From NCBI GenBank assembly GCA_965119685.1, contig OZ221971.1, positions 1,674,001-1,738,000 on the forward strand: a DNA stretch of 64,000 nt, given 5' to 3'. The translations under genes and the position numbers were made by a program. Position 1 is the first letter of the stretch; every line of letters starts with the position of its first letter. The stretch comes from Merdibacter sp965119685 (GTDB taxonomy: Bacteria > Bacillota_I > Bacilli_A > Erysipelotrichales > Erysipelotrichaceae). Positions 17,884 through 26,022 of this stretch are shown piece by piece. The notes under the pieces were generated by a model. The model had not been told where the DNA came from, searched no databases, and saw only the letters and a list, made by a program, of their open reading frames with translations.

Positions 17884-18104
17884 ATTAACAGCATGAATCA
17901 TAGTGATCACGCTCGTCTTTCCTGTGGCGCTTTGACAAACAAAGAAAGTATTTTTGTGTGGTTTTTATGCACTCATTCAGGAGTTTAGAATTGACAACAT
18001 AGCGTTTGATCGACAAGCGGCAGGCAAAGTCGGACAATATCAGGCGGGGAGACTTGCTTTGTCCACGCACCCTGCTTTTTGCTGTTATGTCAGAGGAACG
18101 CCGA

Positions 18105-18133
18105 TTTACACACGTGAACAAAAGTGTTAGAAT
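18105..18133 (+). promoter_or_regulatory. Promoter for xerD
   Basis: TTTACA and TAGAAT with exactly 17 bases between them, 25 bases before the xerD start. Confidence 0.6.
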
Positions 18134-18157
18134 AATACAGGCGAAGGAGGCAATGCG

Positions 18158-19057
18158 ATGCAGGTAGCGGAAGCGATACAAGACTATCAGTATTATCTGA
18201 CGATGGTAGAGCACAAAGCGAAGCAGACAATCGCCTCCTATCTGCGCGATCTGCATCACTATGCGCAATATCTTCAAGAGTTGGGAATTACGCAGGTAGA
18301 GGAAATTAAGGAAAGCGATGTGCAGGATTTTTTGCTGGAGCTTGGTGAGAATGCCGCCAATGCGACGATCAACCGCCATCTTTCCTCGATACGCTCCTTT
18401 CACCGCTTTTTGTCAATGAATCATCCGCAGTTGCCTGATCCCAGCCGCTTCTTGAAAGGATCGAAAAAACAGGCGCATCTGCCGCATTTTCTCAATGAAT
18501 CACAGATCCATACGATTTTAGAGAGCTTTTCCGACAGCGACCTCGATCTCTGTCATAAAGCGGTGATCGAGCTGCTCTATGGCTGCGGCTTACGGGTGAG
18601 CGAGTGCTGTGAACTGCGCTTATCCAATCTGCATTTGGAACAGGGACTGTTAAAGGTCAACGGAAAAGGCAGCAAGGAGCGCATGCTGCCGCTGCATCAG
18701 GAGGGAGTCACGTGCCTGCGCCAATATTTACGCTTTGTGCGTCCGCAATGGGAACAGGTGCGCACCCCTTATGTATTCATCAACAGCCGCGGACATCCGC
18801 TGACACGCCAATACGTTCACCAGATGATCAAGGCGCAGCTGAAAGCGCTGGGGATGCGCAGCGATTATTCGGCGCACAGCTTTCGTCACAGCTTTGCGAC
18901 CCATCTGTTAGATGGCGGTGCGGATTTGCGCATCGTACAGGAGCTGTTGGGGCATAGCGATATTCAGACGACACAGATCTACACACACGTACAAAACCGC
19001 CGCCTGCAGCAGGCATATCAGAGCTATCATCCGTTCGCCAAAAAAGAGAATACATAA
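18158..19057 (+). CDS. xerD: Tyrosine recombinase XerD-like
   Basis: Site-specific recombinase, most likely a chromosome-dimer resolution enzyme acting at dif. The SAM-like N-terminal domain spans residues 1-100. The catalytic set is R in YGCGLRVSE, K in GKGSKER, HSFRHSFATHL, GHSDIQTTQIYTH and the tyrosine of IYTH. The 299 residues match XerC/XerD. It lies with housekeeping genes and no mobile element borders it, so a transposon integrase is unlikely. XerC and XerD cannot be told apart with certainty here. The start follows GAAGGAGG. Confidence 0.85.
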   Translation: MQVAEAIQDYQYYLTMVEHKAKQTIASYLRDLHHYAQYLQELGITQVEEIKESDVQDFLLELGENAANATINRHLSSIRSFHRFLSMNHPQLPDPSRFLKGSKKQAHLPHFLNESQIHTILESFSDSDLDLCHKAVIELLYGCGLRVSECCELRLSNLHLEQGLLKVNGKGSKERMLPLHQEGVTCLRQYLRFVRPQWEQVRTPYVFINSRGHPLTRQYVHQMIKAQLKALGMRSDYSAHSFRHSFATHLLDGGADLRIVQELLGHSDIQTTQIYTHVQNRRLQQAYQSYHPFAKKENT

Positions 19058-19204
19058 CGCGGTAATGGCATGTTTGAAATTCATTTAATGTTAAGCGTTG
19101 CAATCGACAAGTATCATTGGCAGGTACGATCGAATACAGCGGGTGATCCATCGCAGATATGAGCGCAATGGCATACGCAGAGGAAAGAAAGAGAGGAATC
19201 ATCT

Positions 19205-20035
19205 ATGAGTTGTGAAGGTTGTCCAAGTAAAGGAAATTGCGGGAAGAACGCCGCTTCCTGCGGGATTGTCAACAATCCCAACAACAAGATCAAGCAGATC
19301 ATCGGCGTCATGAGCGGGAAGGGCGGCGTCGGCAAATCCAGCGTTACCGTGCTGTTTGCCAAAGCGCTGGCAAAGCGCGGCTACAAAGTCGGTATCATGG
19401 ATGCGGACATCACCGGTCCCAGCATTCCCCGCCTGTTATCCTTGGAGAAGGAACAGGCATACGGTACCAATGATGCGATTGAGCCGATTGTCAGCGAAGA
19501 GGGAATCAAATGCATCTCGCTGAATTTTTTGATGGAGGATGAAAACCAGCCGGTCGTATGGCGTGGGCCGATCGTTGCCAACGCCGTTAAGCAGTTTTAT
19601 ACCGATGTCGTATGGGGCGAGCTAGACGTATTGCTCATCGACATGCCGCCGGGAACCGGAGATGTTGCGCTGACCGTTTTGCAATCGCTGCCGGTGAGCG
19701 GCGTCATCATGGTTTCCACTCCGCAGCCGATGGTTTCCATGATCGTTTCCAAAGCGATCAACATGTGCAAACAGCTCGATATCCGCGTGCTGGGCGTCGT
19801 AGAAAACATGAGCTACATCCAATGTCCAAACTGCCAAGAGACCATCCGTCTCTATGAGCACAGCGATATGGAGCAGTTCTTAAAGGAAAACGACTTACCG
19901 CTGTATTGCGAACTGCCGATGACAGCTTCCATCATGAACATTCACAATGAAAGTCAATATGATGCGCGCACCTTATTGGAGATCGACGAGCTCATCCAGC
20001 CGGCCATCGACCGTTTGCTGACAGATCTTCGATAA
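19205..20035 (+). CDS. Mrp/NBP35-type iron-sulfur carrier ATPase
   Basis: P-loop ATPase that carries iron-sulfur clusters to client proteins. The N terminus has four cysteines (C3, C6, C12, C19), as in Nbp35-like proteins. The deviant Walker A GKGGVGKSS follows near residue 38, and the family signature MPPGTGDVALT near residue 147. A second CxxC (CPNC) near residue 207 is the usual cluster-binding pair at the dimer interface. The 276 residues are typical for anaerobic Bacillota. The ribosome binding site is AGAGAGGAA. Confidence 0.88.
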   Translation: MSCEGCPSKGNCGKNAASCGIVNNPNNKIKQIIGVMSGKGGVGKSSVTVLFAKALAKRGYKVGIMDADITGPSIPRLLSLEKEQAYGTNDAIEPIVSEEGIKCISLNFLMEDENQPVVWRGPIVANAVKQFYTDVVWGELDVLLIDMPPGTGDVALTVLQSLPVSGVIMVSTPQPMVSMIVSKAINMCKQLDIRVLGVVENMSYIQCPNCQETIRLYEHSDMEQFLKENDLPLYCELPMTASIMNIHNESQYDARTLLEIDELIQPAIDRLLTDLR

Positions 20036-20090
20036 AAACATCATCCAGACGCCGAAAACAGTTTGTAAAGGCTCAAAAGGTACACCGCAA

Positions 20091-20119
20091 GGGGAGGGGA
20101 TATGATCGCCTCCCTTTAT
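20091..20119 (+). terminator. Probable terminator after the Mrp gene
   Basis: GGGAGG and CCTCCC form a stem with an eleven-base loop and a short T-rich tail, about 55 bases after the stop. Confidence 0.5.
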
Positions 20120-20652
20120 CAATTGCCTTGACATACATAGGAGAAACGATGTAAACAACACCGCCGCGAAAACAAATCGGCAAACAAAAACGCAAGGATG
20201 AAAGAAACGTGCGAATCTCAAACAAGACGAAAAAAGAAAGTGCGGGAGTCATTTGGTCACAAATGAAAACAATCGTGATGAAAAAGAGAGTTCGCAAAAT
20301 GATAAGGGGACATACGTTAAGACGCTCAAGAAGGATTCAAAAAGGGAAGTCTGGCGATAATCAAAGCGGCAAGCATCGATAGCATCCTATACAGACGGGC
20401 GAATGTGGGCATTTGATACGCTCTGCGATACATTGTGATCCAATGACGAATCATCTTATTCCTTTCCCTAATGAAAACACGCACCCTGCATCAAAGCGTT
20501 TTCTTTTTCCTCTTGTCACAATAATGAAACGTATGGAGAAAACTTGTGGGATTATCGGTATTCTGTCATGGACTTTTCCGTCGTTTTGTGCCATAATAAT
20601 GCAGGATTTCAGGTTGCTTGACAACAGGGGACAAAACAAAGAAGGGGATCGT
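20120..20652. other. Long non-coding gap, nothing recognised
   Basis: About 530 bases between the Mrp terminator and the next gene. The + strand is rich in A and G between 20160 and 20300. A TTGACA at 20130 has no convincing -10 box. CATAATAAT near 20592 could be a -10 element for the next gene. Reading frames here have no ribosome binding sites and no family I recognise. Confidence 0.4.
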
Positions 20653-21144
20653 ATGAGAGAGAAACACAAGGAGCAGTTCTCTTATCTCAAAGAGGAAAAT
20701 GCCATCGGCGAATATGAGCGGGCGGTAGAGAAAATCAGGCGCATGTTGTCGTTTACCAAAGCGTATTATCAAAGCATCGATCATGAGGAGATCGATTTGT
20801 TGCTTGACATGCTTACGCGCGCACAGGCGGGCATTGAAGGGGAATGCTATATTACTGACCGCGACTATATTACGCTTTATGATCTGACACAGCGCTATGA
20901 CACGCTGAACCAATCATTCGCGAGACCGCTGCTGGGCGCGTACTACTTACATCTGTTAGCGATGGATGCCGGTGGATGTCAGCAGCTGGTTCAGCGCATC
21001 ATACAAAGCGGAGGCAACGTGGATGAAAATATGCGCAGCTTTTTTTCCCAACTGAGTACCTGTCTGAAAGCGATGTCTTATTATGAATCGATGCAGCACA
21101 GAAAGCAGGAAGGAGCTATTTGCGTTTACACGATCAACGGATAA
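20653..21144 (+). CDS. Hypothetical helical protein
   Basis: A 163-residue protein of unknown function. It looks all-helical and soluble, with charged helices in the first 60 residues (MREKHKEQFSYLKEEN, then EYERAVEKIRRML). There is no signal peptide or transmembrane segment. The ATG at 20653 is chosen because GAAGGGGAT lies just before it; the frame is open further upstream, but that part looks non-coding. It stands alone between a long non-coding gap and a structured RNA candidate. I recognise no domain. Confidence 0.55.
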   Translation: MREKHKEQFSYLKEENAIGEYERAVEKIRRMLSFTKAYYQSIDHEEIDLLLDMLTRAQAGIEGECYITDRDYITLYDLTQRYDTLNQSFARPLLGAYYLHLLAMDAGGCQQLVQRIIQSGGNVDENMRSFFSQLSTCLKAMSYYESMQHRKQEGAICVYTING

Positions 21145-21186
21145 TACCGTTTTTACCTTTATTCTAACCGAGTTTGCCAATGCACT

Positions 21187-21213
21187 TTGATTTTTCAACC
21201 GTTATGCTATAGT
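21187..21213 (+). promoter_or_regulatory. Promoter for a structured RNA
   Basis: TTGATT (21187) and an extended -10 TGCTATAGT ending at 21213, with 15 bases between the hexamers. It points to transcription starting near 21219, with no reading frame behind it. Confidence 0.5.
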
Positions 21214-21218
21214 AAGGG

Positions 21219-21577
21219 TGTCAAAGGAACAGCTGATAACCCGGTAGATCAAGGGCCGCATTGAGAAGTGTGAAGAAAATAGGAGTCGTCGGGAAAGACG
21301 AAGAGATGCGGTAGAGAAGCCGGTAAAATGTTTCCATCTGAAATATTGATAGGAGAGGAAGGGAATTCATCTGGGATCATAATTGCAGGATGATGAAAGA
21401 GGTTCCCTCATATCAAAGGATGCAAAAGGCATGAGCGGATGGAAACAGGCGGCAGTAAGGAAATGGATGAGACTGGTTCGTTGGTGAGAGATACAGGAAA
21501 TCAGGAAGTCCAAAGATCGGTATAAGCTGTCGCGGTTATAGAGAAAGAGGGAAGTCAGAAATGGCTTTCCTTTTTCT
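21219..21577 (+). ncRNA. Large structured RNA of unknown family
   Basis: About 360 nt between a promoter and an intrinsic terminator, with no plausible protein. Stems visible by eye: ACAGCT 21229 with AGCTGT 21525; CCGCAT 21256 with ATGCGG 21306, enclosing TCGTC/GACGA; and a nested arm made of GTTTCCATC 21330 with GATGGAAAC 21438, TTGAT 21346 with ATCAA 21412, GGGAA 21361 with TTCCC 21403, and TTCATC 21366 with GATGAA 21392. ATAACC 21236 can also pair with GGTTAT 21534, which with the first stem would be a pseudoknot. I find none of the hallmark motifs of RNase P RNA, tmRNA, SRP RNA or T-boxes. Confidence 0.6.
21549..21577 (+). terminator. Terminator of the structured RNA
   Basis: GGAAGTCA and TGGCTTTCC form a stem with a GAAA loop and one bulge, followed by TTTTT. 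Confidence 0.65.
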
Positions 21578-21591
21578 GTCTGATTTTTTTC

Positions 21592-21734
21592 GGTAATTTA
21601 AATTATCGTGAGGGTGTTGCGAATAAAAAGAGATGAATTTCGCTGCATTTGCAGTAGCACGCACCTCTTTTTTATGGTTGTTCAGCATCTTAAATTGAAA
21701 GGTGAGGATCAAATCCAAGATAATTTAAATTACC
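21592..21734. repeat. 143-bp element with perfect 16-bp inverted ends
   Basis: GGTAATTTAAATTATC at 21592-21607 is the exact reverse complement of 21719-21734. Inside lie GAG/CTC arms with A and T runs (AAAAAGAG near 21626, CTCTTTTTT near 21665) that resemble a terminator in either direction. No gene is evident inside. It could be a miniature inverted-repeat element. Alternatively, since each end holds the 12-bp palindrome TAATTTAAATTA, it could be a pair of operators. Confidence 0.55.
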
Positions 21735-21750
21735 TTATTTTCTTGTACTG

Positions 21751-21840
21751 ATGACAAGAATTAGTGCGCCGTTAGAAACAATGCTGGAGCACGCCAGAGC
21801 CATTCGTTTGGAAAATGATAAAAGATGGGCTAAGTTGTAA
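21751..21840 (+). other. 29-codon open frame, possible gene remnant
   Basis: An ATG-to-TAA frame encoding 29 residues, ending HARAIRLENDKRWAKL, a composition that looks like real protein. No ribosome binding site is seen. It ends eight bases before the murT -35 box. It may be the tail of a lost gene, a small protein or chance. Confidence 0.25.
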
Positions 21841-21848
21841 GATTTGGA

Positions 21849-21877
21849 TTGTTCAATAGCAAGAGAAATTGTATAAT
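21849..21877 (+). promoter_or_regulatory. Promoter for murT-gatD
   Basis: TTGTTC and TATAAT separated by 17 bases, 45 bases before the murT start. Confidence 0.65.
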
Positions 21878-21921
21878 AAATGCACACGCAATTTACACTA
21901 ATGAAGAACAGGGGGATATTG

Positions 21922-23241
21922 ATGAGAGGATTATCCATCGCAGCGACCCGCATTCTAAAGCGTCTGCTGTCTATTATCCATCGCGGCGGCAGTCTGCCGG
22001 GGCAAATCGGACTGCGTATCGATCCGCAGGTGCTTTCTAAACTGAAATTTGACGGTATCATCGTCATGGTGAGCGGTACGAACGGCAAGACATCCACCAG
22101 CAATCTGATTGCCGATCTCTTTGAACAGGCGGGGAAGCAAGTCATTACCAACCGCCGTGGAGATAATATGCGCGCCGGCATCGCCACCTCCATTCTGACG
22201 CGTACCACACTCGGCGGTAAGGTCAAGGGGGATGCGATGGTGCTGGAGGTGGATGAGCTGAATGTGCGTCATCTCTTGCCGCAGCTGAATGTCAATGCGT
22301 TTGTTGTCACCAATTTCTTTCGCGACCAGTTAGATCGGGCACGGGAGATGGAACAGCTGATTGCGACGATCGAACAAGTGCTGCCATCTTATACGGGAAC
22401 GCTCATCCTCAATGCCAATGATCCTAATGTCATTCGTCTGGCTGATCATGCGCCAAAAGCAAAAACGTGTTATTTTGCCATCGATCGCTGCGCGTCCAGC
22501 AGTGAAACGACTGCGGAAGCAAGCGAAGGAAAATTTTGCCCGCGCTGCGGAAGTCCTTTGCGATACGAGTATTATCAATATTCGCATATCGGAAAGTTTC
22601 ATTGCAAAAAATGCGCATTTCAAACACCTGCGGCAGATGTCCTCTTAAAGGATATCGATTTACAGCAACGCCGCTTCACATGGGAGGGAAAAGAATATCA
22701 GGCCATGCAGGATGGCTTATATGTCATGTATAACTGTGCTGCGCTGTGTGGGGTTTCCAAAGTATTTGGCATCGATTCCGCACACGTGAAAACCGTTTTG
22801 CAAAAAGCCGTACAGCCATGGGGAAGAAATGAGCATTTTACTTATGAAGGGGAAACCTGCATATTGAATTTGGTTAAAAATCCGACCGGCGCCAATGAGG
22901 TGATGAAGGTCATTGAGGCACATGCAGAGCCTAAAGCAGTTCTCATCGTATTGAATGACCACGATCAGGATGGCACGGACGTCTCATGGATTTACGATAC
23001 GCATTTCGAGAAGATTTTACAGGGGCAGACAAAAGCACTCCTGTGCAGCGGCACACGTGCTTACGACATGGCGCTGCGGCTTCGCTATGAAGGCTATGAG
23101 GGGGAGATCACGGTCATCGAAGATCTTCAGTCAGCGGTAGATGCGCTGTTGGCAATTCGCGGCTGCACACTGTTTGCGATTGCGACCTATACGGCATTGC
23201 TGCCGACGCGCAATGCGATATGCAAAAGGGCGAAAGGATGA
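21922..23241 (+). CDS. murT: Lipid II isoglutaminyl synthase subunit MurT
   Basis: Mur-ligase-like subunit that activates the D-glutamate carboxyl of lipid II with ATP so that GatD can amidate it. The ATP-binding motif SGTNGKTSTS is at residues 51-60. A zinc-ribbon insertion with CPRCGSPL and CKKC is near residues 199-235, as in characterised MurT. The C-terminal Mur-ligase domain follows. The ATG at 21922 has AGGGGG five bases upstream. It overlaps gatD by four bases. The cytoplasmic complex gives isoglutamine-containing peptidoglycan. Confidence 0.92.
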   Translation: MRGLSIAATRILKRLLSIIHRGGSLPGQIGLRIDPQVLSKLKFDGIIVMVSGTNGKTSTSNLIADLFEQAGKQVITNRRGDNMRAGIATSILTRTTLGGKVKGDAMVLEVDELNVRHLLPQLNVNAFVVTNFFRDQLDRAREMEQLIATIEQVLPSYTGTLILNANDPNVIRLADHAPKAKTCYFAIDRCASSSETTAEASEGKFCPRCGSPLRYEYYQYSHIGKFHCKKCAFQTPAADVLLKDIDLQQRRFTWEGKEYQAMQDGLYVMYNCAALCGVSKVFGIDSAHVKTVLQKAVQPWGRNEHFTYEGETCILNLVKNPTGANEVMKVIEAHAEPKAVLIVLNDHDQDGTDVSWIYDTHFEKILQGQTKALLCSGTRAYDMALRLRYEGYEGEITVIEDLQSAVDALLAIRGCTLFAIATYTALLPTRNAICKRAKG

Positions 23242-23999
23242 TGGCGATGGAATTGAAGATTGTATGGATGTATCACGATATCATGGATCTCTATGGCGAT
23301 AAAGGGAACATGATGGTACTGCGGCGGCGCTGTGAGCAGCGGGGCATCTCTGTCGTTATCGATACCTGCGGCATTGGAGATACCTGCGACCTCTCTGCCT
23401 ATGATCTGATCTTTTTAGGCGGCGGCGCCGATCGGGAACAGATGATGCTGATCGATGATCTGCGCGCCCGCAAAGAAAATATCCGGCAAGCGATGGACAG
23501 CGGTTCTTTCATCTTTCTGGTATGCGGCGGTTATCAGCTGTTTGGACAGTATTATATCGCCGCAGACGGCAGCAGGATGGATGGTCTGGGTTTTTTTGAT
23601 TACTATACCGAGACGGGGAAGGACAATGCCCGCTGCATTGGCAACATTGCGATTGAATGTATGCTGGAGGGAGAAAAGCTGATTGCGCTCGGTTTTGAAA
23701 ACCACGGCGGTCAGACGCGAAATGTCACACAGCCCTTAGGCCGTGTGCTCAGCGGCTATGGCAATAATTTCAGTGAGGGGATCGAAGGCTTTTACAACGG
23801 CATTGTATTCGGCACCTATCTGCATGGTCCATTGCTGCCGAAAAATCCGAAGATTGCCGATTTCATGATCACTAAGGCATTACAGAAACGTCATCCGCGA
23901 TTTACTTTGGATCAATTATCGCCGTTAGACGATACATTTGAACAAAAGGCCCGGGAAGCGCTCTTTCATCGTATGGGCATCAGCGATATTCGAGAGTGA
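23238..23999 (+). CDS. gatD: Lipid II isoglutaminyl synthase glutaminase subunit GatD
   Basis: Class I glutamine amidotransferase that supplies ammonia to MurT. The nucleophile cysteine is C96 in FLVCGGYQLFG, and the histidine is in GTYLHGPLLPKNP. The 253 residues are normal. The start overlaps the murT stop as ATGA, with GGGCGAAAGG as ribosome binding site, indicating coupled translation. The last bases of the gene form one arm of the terminator. Confidence 0.92.
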   Translation: MMAMELKIVWMYHDIMDLYGDKGNMMVLRRRCEQRGISVVIDTCGIGDTCDLSAYDLIFLGGGADREQMMLIDDLRARKENIRQAMDSGSFIFLVCGGYQLFGQYYIAADGSRMDGLGFFDYYTETGKDNARCIGNIAIECMLEGEKLIALGFENHGGQTRNVTQPLGRVLSGYGNNFSEGIEGFYNGIVFGTYLHGPLLPKNPKIADFMITKALQKRHPRFTLDQLSPLDDTFEQKAREALFHRMGISDIRE

Positions 24000-24012
24000 A
24001 TATCGCTTTTTA
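23982..24012 (+). terminator. Terminator of murT-gatD
   Basis: A perfect ten-base stem (AGCGATATTC / GAATATCGCT) with a six-base loop, then TTTTTATAT. The stop codon lies across the end of the loop and the start of the 3' arm. Confidence 0.88.
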
Positions 24013-24045
24013 TATCTATTTATCTAGTATTTGATACTACATATA

Positions 24046-24074
24046 TTGACATGAAACACTCTCTGTGATAATGT
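24046..24074 (+). promoter_or_regulatory. Promoter for degV
   Basis: A perfect TTGACA -35 box and TAATGT with 17 bases between them, 54 bases before the degV start. Confidence 0.6.
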
Positions 24075-24127
24075 AAAGACACAGCTGAATAGAGCATCAG
24101 CAATAGGAAAGACAGGGGCAGAAGCAT

Positions 24128-24970
24128 ATGATTAAAATTGTTGCGGACACGTCGACCCTCTTTAGCAGCCAAGAGGGAAGTGAATATGGGATTACGATCA
24201 CACCGCTGAGCGTTACGCTCGGTAAGCAGAGCTATCGGGAATTAGATGAGATCAGCTCTGAGCAGTTTCTTGCATTGCTCAAACAGGGAGAGGATCTTCC
24301 GATGTCCTCTCAGCCATCCATCGGCGCGAAGATGGCACAATATGAACAGCTGGCAAAAACAGATGAGGTCATTGATATTACGATGGCCGACGGTCTCAGC
24401 GGTACGTATGAAAGTGCCTGCAACGCCAAGCAGGAGTGCGTTTACAGTGAGCGCATCACCGTCGTCAATTCATTGACGCTGTGTGGGCCGCATCGCTATT
24501 TGGCATTAAAGGCGGCATCGCTTGCAGACAAGGGGATGAGCAGGCAGGAGATTCTTGATGTGCTGAATGAATCGATGACGCACGAAAAATCATTTTTGAT
24601 CCCACGGGACTTCAGCTTTTTAAAGCGGGGCGGGCGTTTGACGCCGTTAGCCGCCACGATTGGCGGCATGCTGAAAGTTGTACCGATCATGACGCCGACA
24701 CAGGATCACCGCCGTTTAGAGAAATATGCGATGAAACGCACCATGAGCAAAGCGCTGGAAGCGATTGCCGATTGCTTTCGCTCCATGGAAGTTGACGAGA
24801 GCTATTATATGACAGTAACGCATGCCGGAGTGCTTACGGACGCGCAGATGGTGAAAGCGTATATGCAAAAGTGCTTTCCGAATACGGAAATTGAGCTGCT
24901 GGAGCTTTCGCCGGTCTTTATTACACAGGGCGGTCCGGGATGTATTGCTGTACAGGTGATTAAAAAATAA
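24128..24970 (+). CDS. DegV family fatty-acid-binding protein
   Basis: DegV/EDD-fold protein. Characterised members (FakB) bind a fatty acid and present it to the kinase FakA for phosphorylation. Family segments visible are the N-terminal VADTSTLF, the serine-rich MSSQPS loop near residue 60, DGLSGTYESA near residue 90 and the RGGRLTPLAATIGGML signature near residue 164. The 280 residues are normal. It is monocistronic, between its own promoter and terminator. The lipid specificity is not readable from sequence. Confidence 0.88.
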   Translation: MIKIVADTSTLFSSQEGSEYGITITPLSVTLGKQSYRELDEISSEQFLALLKQGEDLPMSSQPSIGAKMAQYEQLAKTDEVIDITMADGLSGTYESACNAKQECVYSERITVVNSLTLCGPHRYLALKAASLADKGMSRQEILDVLNESMTHEKSFLIPRDFSFLKRGGRLTPLAATIGGMLKVVPIMTPTQDHRRLEKYAMKRTMSKALEAIADCFRSMEVDESYYMTVTHAGVLTDAQMVKAYMQKCFPNTEIELLELSPVFITQGGPGCIAVQVIKK

Positions 24971-24990
24971 TCGATTCCTTAAGAATTTTC

Positions 24991-25029
24991 ACACAGATCA
25001 GCAGGGAGTATTCTCTGCTTTTTCTGTGT
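24991..25029 (+). terminator. Terminator of degV
   Basis: Inner stem AGCAGGGAG / CTCTGCT with a TATT loop and T run, enclosed by an outer ACACAG / CTGTGT pair. Confidence 0.7.
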
Positions 25030-25163
25030 AAAAACTATTCCCATTTATACCAGAATGGATACCGAATTTACCAATCAATGGATTTCTTTGATCGTTTTAG
25101 GGATAATAAAAGTGGAAGTTAGTCATAGACAAAACATTTCAGATAGTGAGAGGAGAAAATCAT

Positions 25164-25211
25164 ATGAAATTTTATTTGGAAAGGATGGTAAAGTTAATTT
25201 TCCTAATATGA
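25164..25211 (+). CDS. 15-residue peptide, possible leader
   Basis: A very short frame (MKFYLERMVKLIFLI) after a strong AGAGGAG ribosome binding site. It is hydrophobic and basic. It lies about 100 bases upstream of the small membrane protein gene. A GAAGCAT / ATGCTTTC hairpin at 25277-25300 is between them, directly before the next ribosome binding site. It may be a leader peptide or a decayed gene start. Confidence 0.3.
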   Translation: MKFYLERMVKLIFLI

Positions 25212-25313
25212 AAAGGATAGGGAAAGACTAATTCTTATTTCTTATTATTCTAAAACGATTGAGAGAAGCCATCATTGAAGCATGCTTTAAAAATGCTTTC
25301 GAAAGGGGATTCT

Positions 25314-25700
25314 ATGATGAAGAACAGTTATTTCAGAGGAATCATCAAAGTCATCTCACCGTATGTATCCATTGCTGTTACAGCAATATTCATTGATCAA
25401 GTACAAGGCTATTATCTTTCTTATGATTTGATGACGCCAAGCATTCTTTTCGCAGGAGTGATGATAGTAAATGGTGTGCTCATGGCAATTTATGTTGCTG
25501 AATCCATGAAAGATACTTTGTTTCTTCCGATGATTCATTTCATCATCTTATTGGGAATCAAATGCTTGTATGATATGCGAATCCTACAGTCGCCTATGGT
25601 TTTGCAGGTTTTTCCAAATTTGCAAGGTATCCTCTATTCTATGGATCGGAATTATGCTGATGCTGATCGCAAGGGCGATCTACACTTTGCTGAAAAATAA
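25314..25700 (+). CDS. Small integral membrane protein, probably frameshifted at the end
   Basis: Unknown protein with three clear hydrophobic segments in 128 residues (about 14-30, 42-60 and 72-90). The last 20 residues are polar and unlike a membrane protein tail. From about 25625 the next frame encodes a fourth hydrophobic segment (SSILWIGIMLMLIARAIY), ends KNKANK and stops at about 25710. This suggests a one-base frameshift near the T and A runs at 25610-25622. The start follows AAAGGGG; ATG codons at 25314 and 25317 are both possible. Confidence 0.55.
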   Translation: MMKNSYFRGIIKVISPYVSIAVTAIFIDQVQGYYLSYDLMTPSILFAGVMIVNGVLMAIYVAESMKDTLFLPMIHFIILLGIKCLYDMRILQSPMVLQVFPNLQGILYSMDRNYADADRKGDLHFAEK

Positions 25701-25723
25701 GGCAAACAAGTGAATAACGTATA

Positions 25724-25766
25724 AAAAACGAGCGATGGAGATTTCAGTGTTTCTATCCTCGTTTTT
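25724..25766. terminator. Bidirectional terminator
   Basis: AAAAACGAG and CTCGTTTTT form a perfect nine-base stem with a further partly paired interior. A and T runs at both ends allow use on either strand. Confidence 0.75.
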
Positions 25767-25788
25767 ATTTGTACGCCTTTAAATATTA

Positions 25789-25804
25789 CATAATATATAT
25801 TATG
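25789..25804. repeat. 16-bp perfect palindrome
   Basis: CATAATATATATTATG lies in the gap of about 320 bases between the membrane protein gene and the end of the V-ATPase operon. It could be an operator or chance in AT-rich DNA. The rest of the gap holds only the two terminators. Confidence 0.3.
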
Positions 25805-25964
25805 CGAAGTAATAGATGAAAACATCTGGATTCTTTTATCTGTGATGTGTGATTCCCTGCTAATACAATCCCGGCATTGATTCCTTAAAACAGATGGCAC
25901 AAGATGATAAACACTAAACAAACATTCTGCAAAATCTTTATCACAATGCAGTATAAAGACGCAG

Positions 25965-25999
25965 AAAAAAGCGCCGTCCGACAAAAAATCGGATGACGC
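25965..25999 (-). terminator. Terminator of the V-ATPase operon
   Basis: On the minus strand GCGTCATCCGA pairs with TCGGACGGCGC (one mismatch, one G-U), followed by six T residues, 23 bases after the subunit D stop. Confidence 0.75.
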
Positions 26000-26022
26000 C
26001 GTTAGCGCTATATATAGATCGT

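Noticed and set aside
17885..18403. Leftward frame of 172 codons before xerD
   Set aside because: More than half of it overlaps xerD and its promoter; composition is not protein-like and no start signal is seen.
20073..20297. Leftward hydrophobic frames in the gap after the Mrp gene
   Set aside because: The A-rich + strand gives Phe-rich reverse translations. No ribosome binding sites and no family; not reported as genes.
21219..21577. Considered as RNase P RNA, tmRNA, SRP RNA or a T-box
   Set aside because: The hallmark sequences I know (GAGGAAAGUCC, the tRNA-like end with TTCGA, GGAAGGAAGCA, GGGTGGNACCGCG) are absent.
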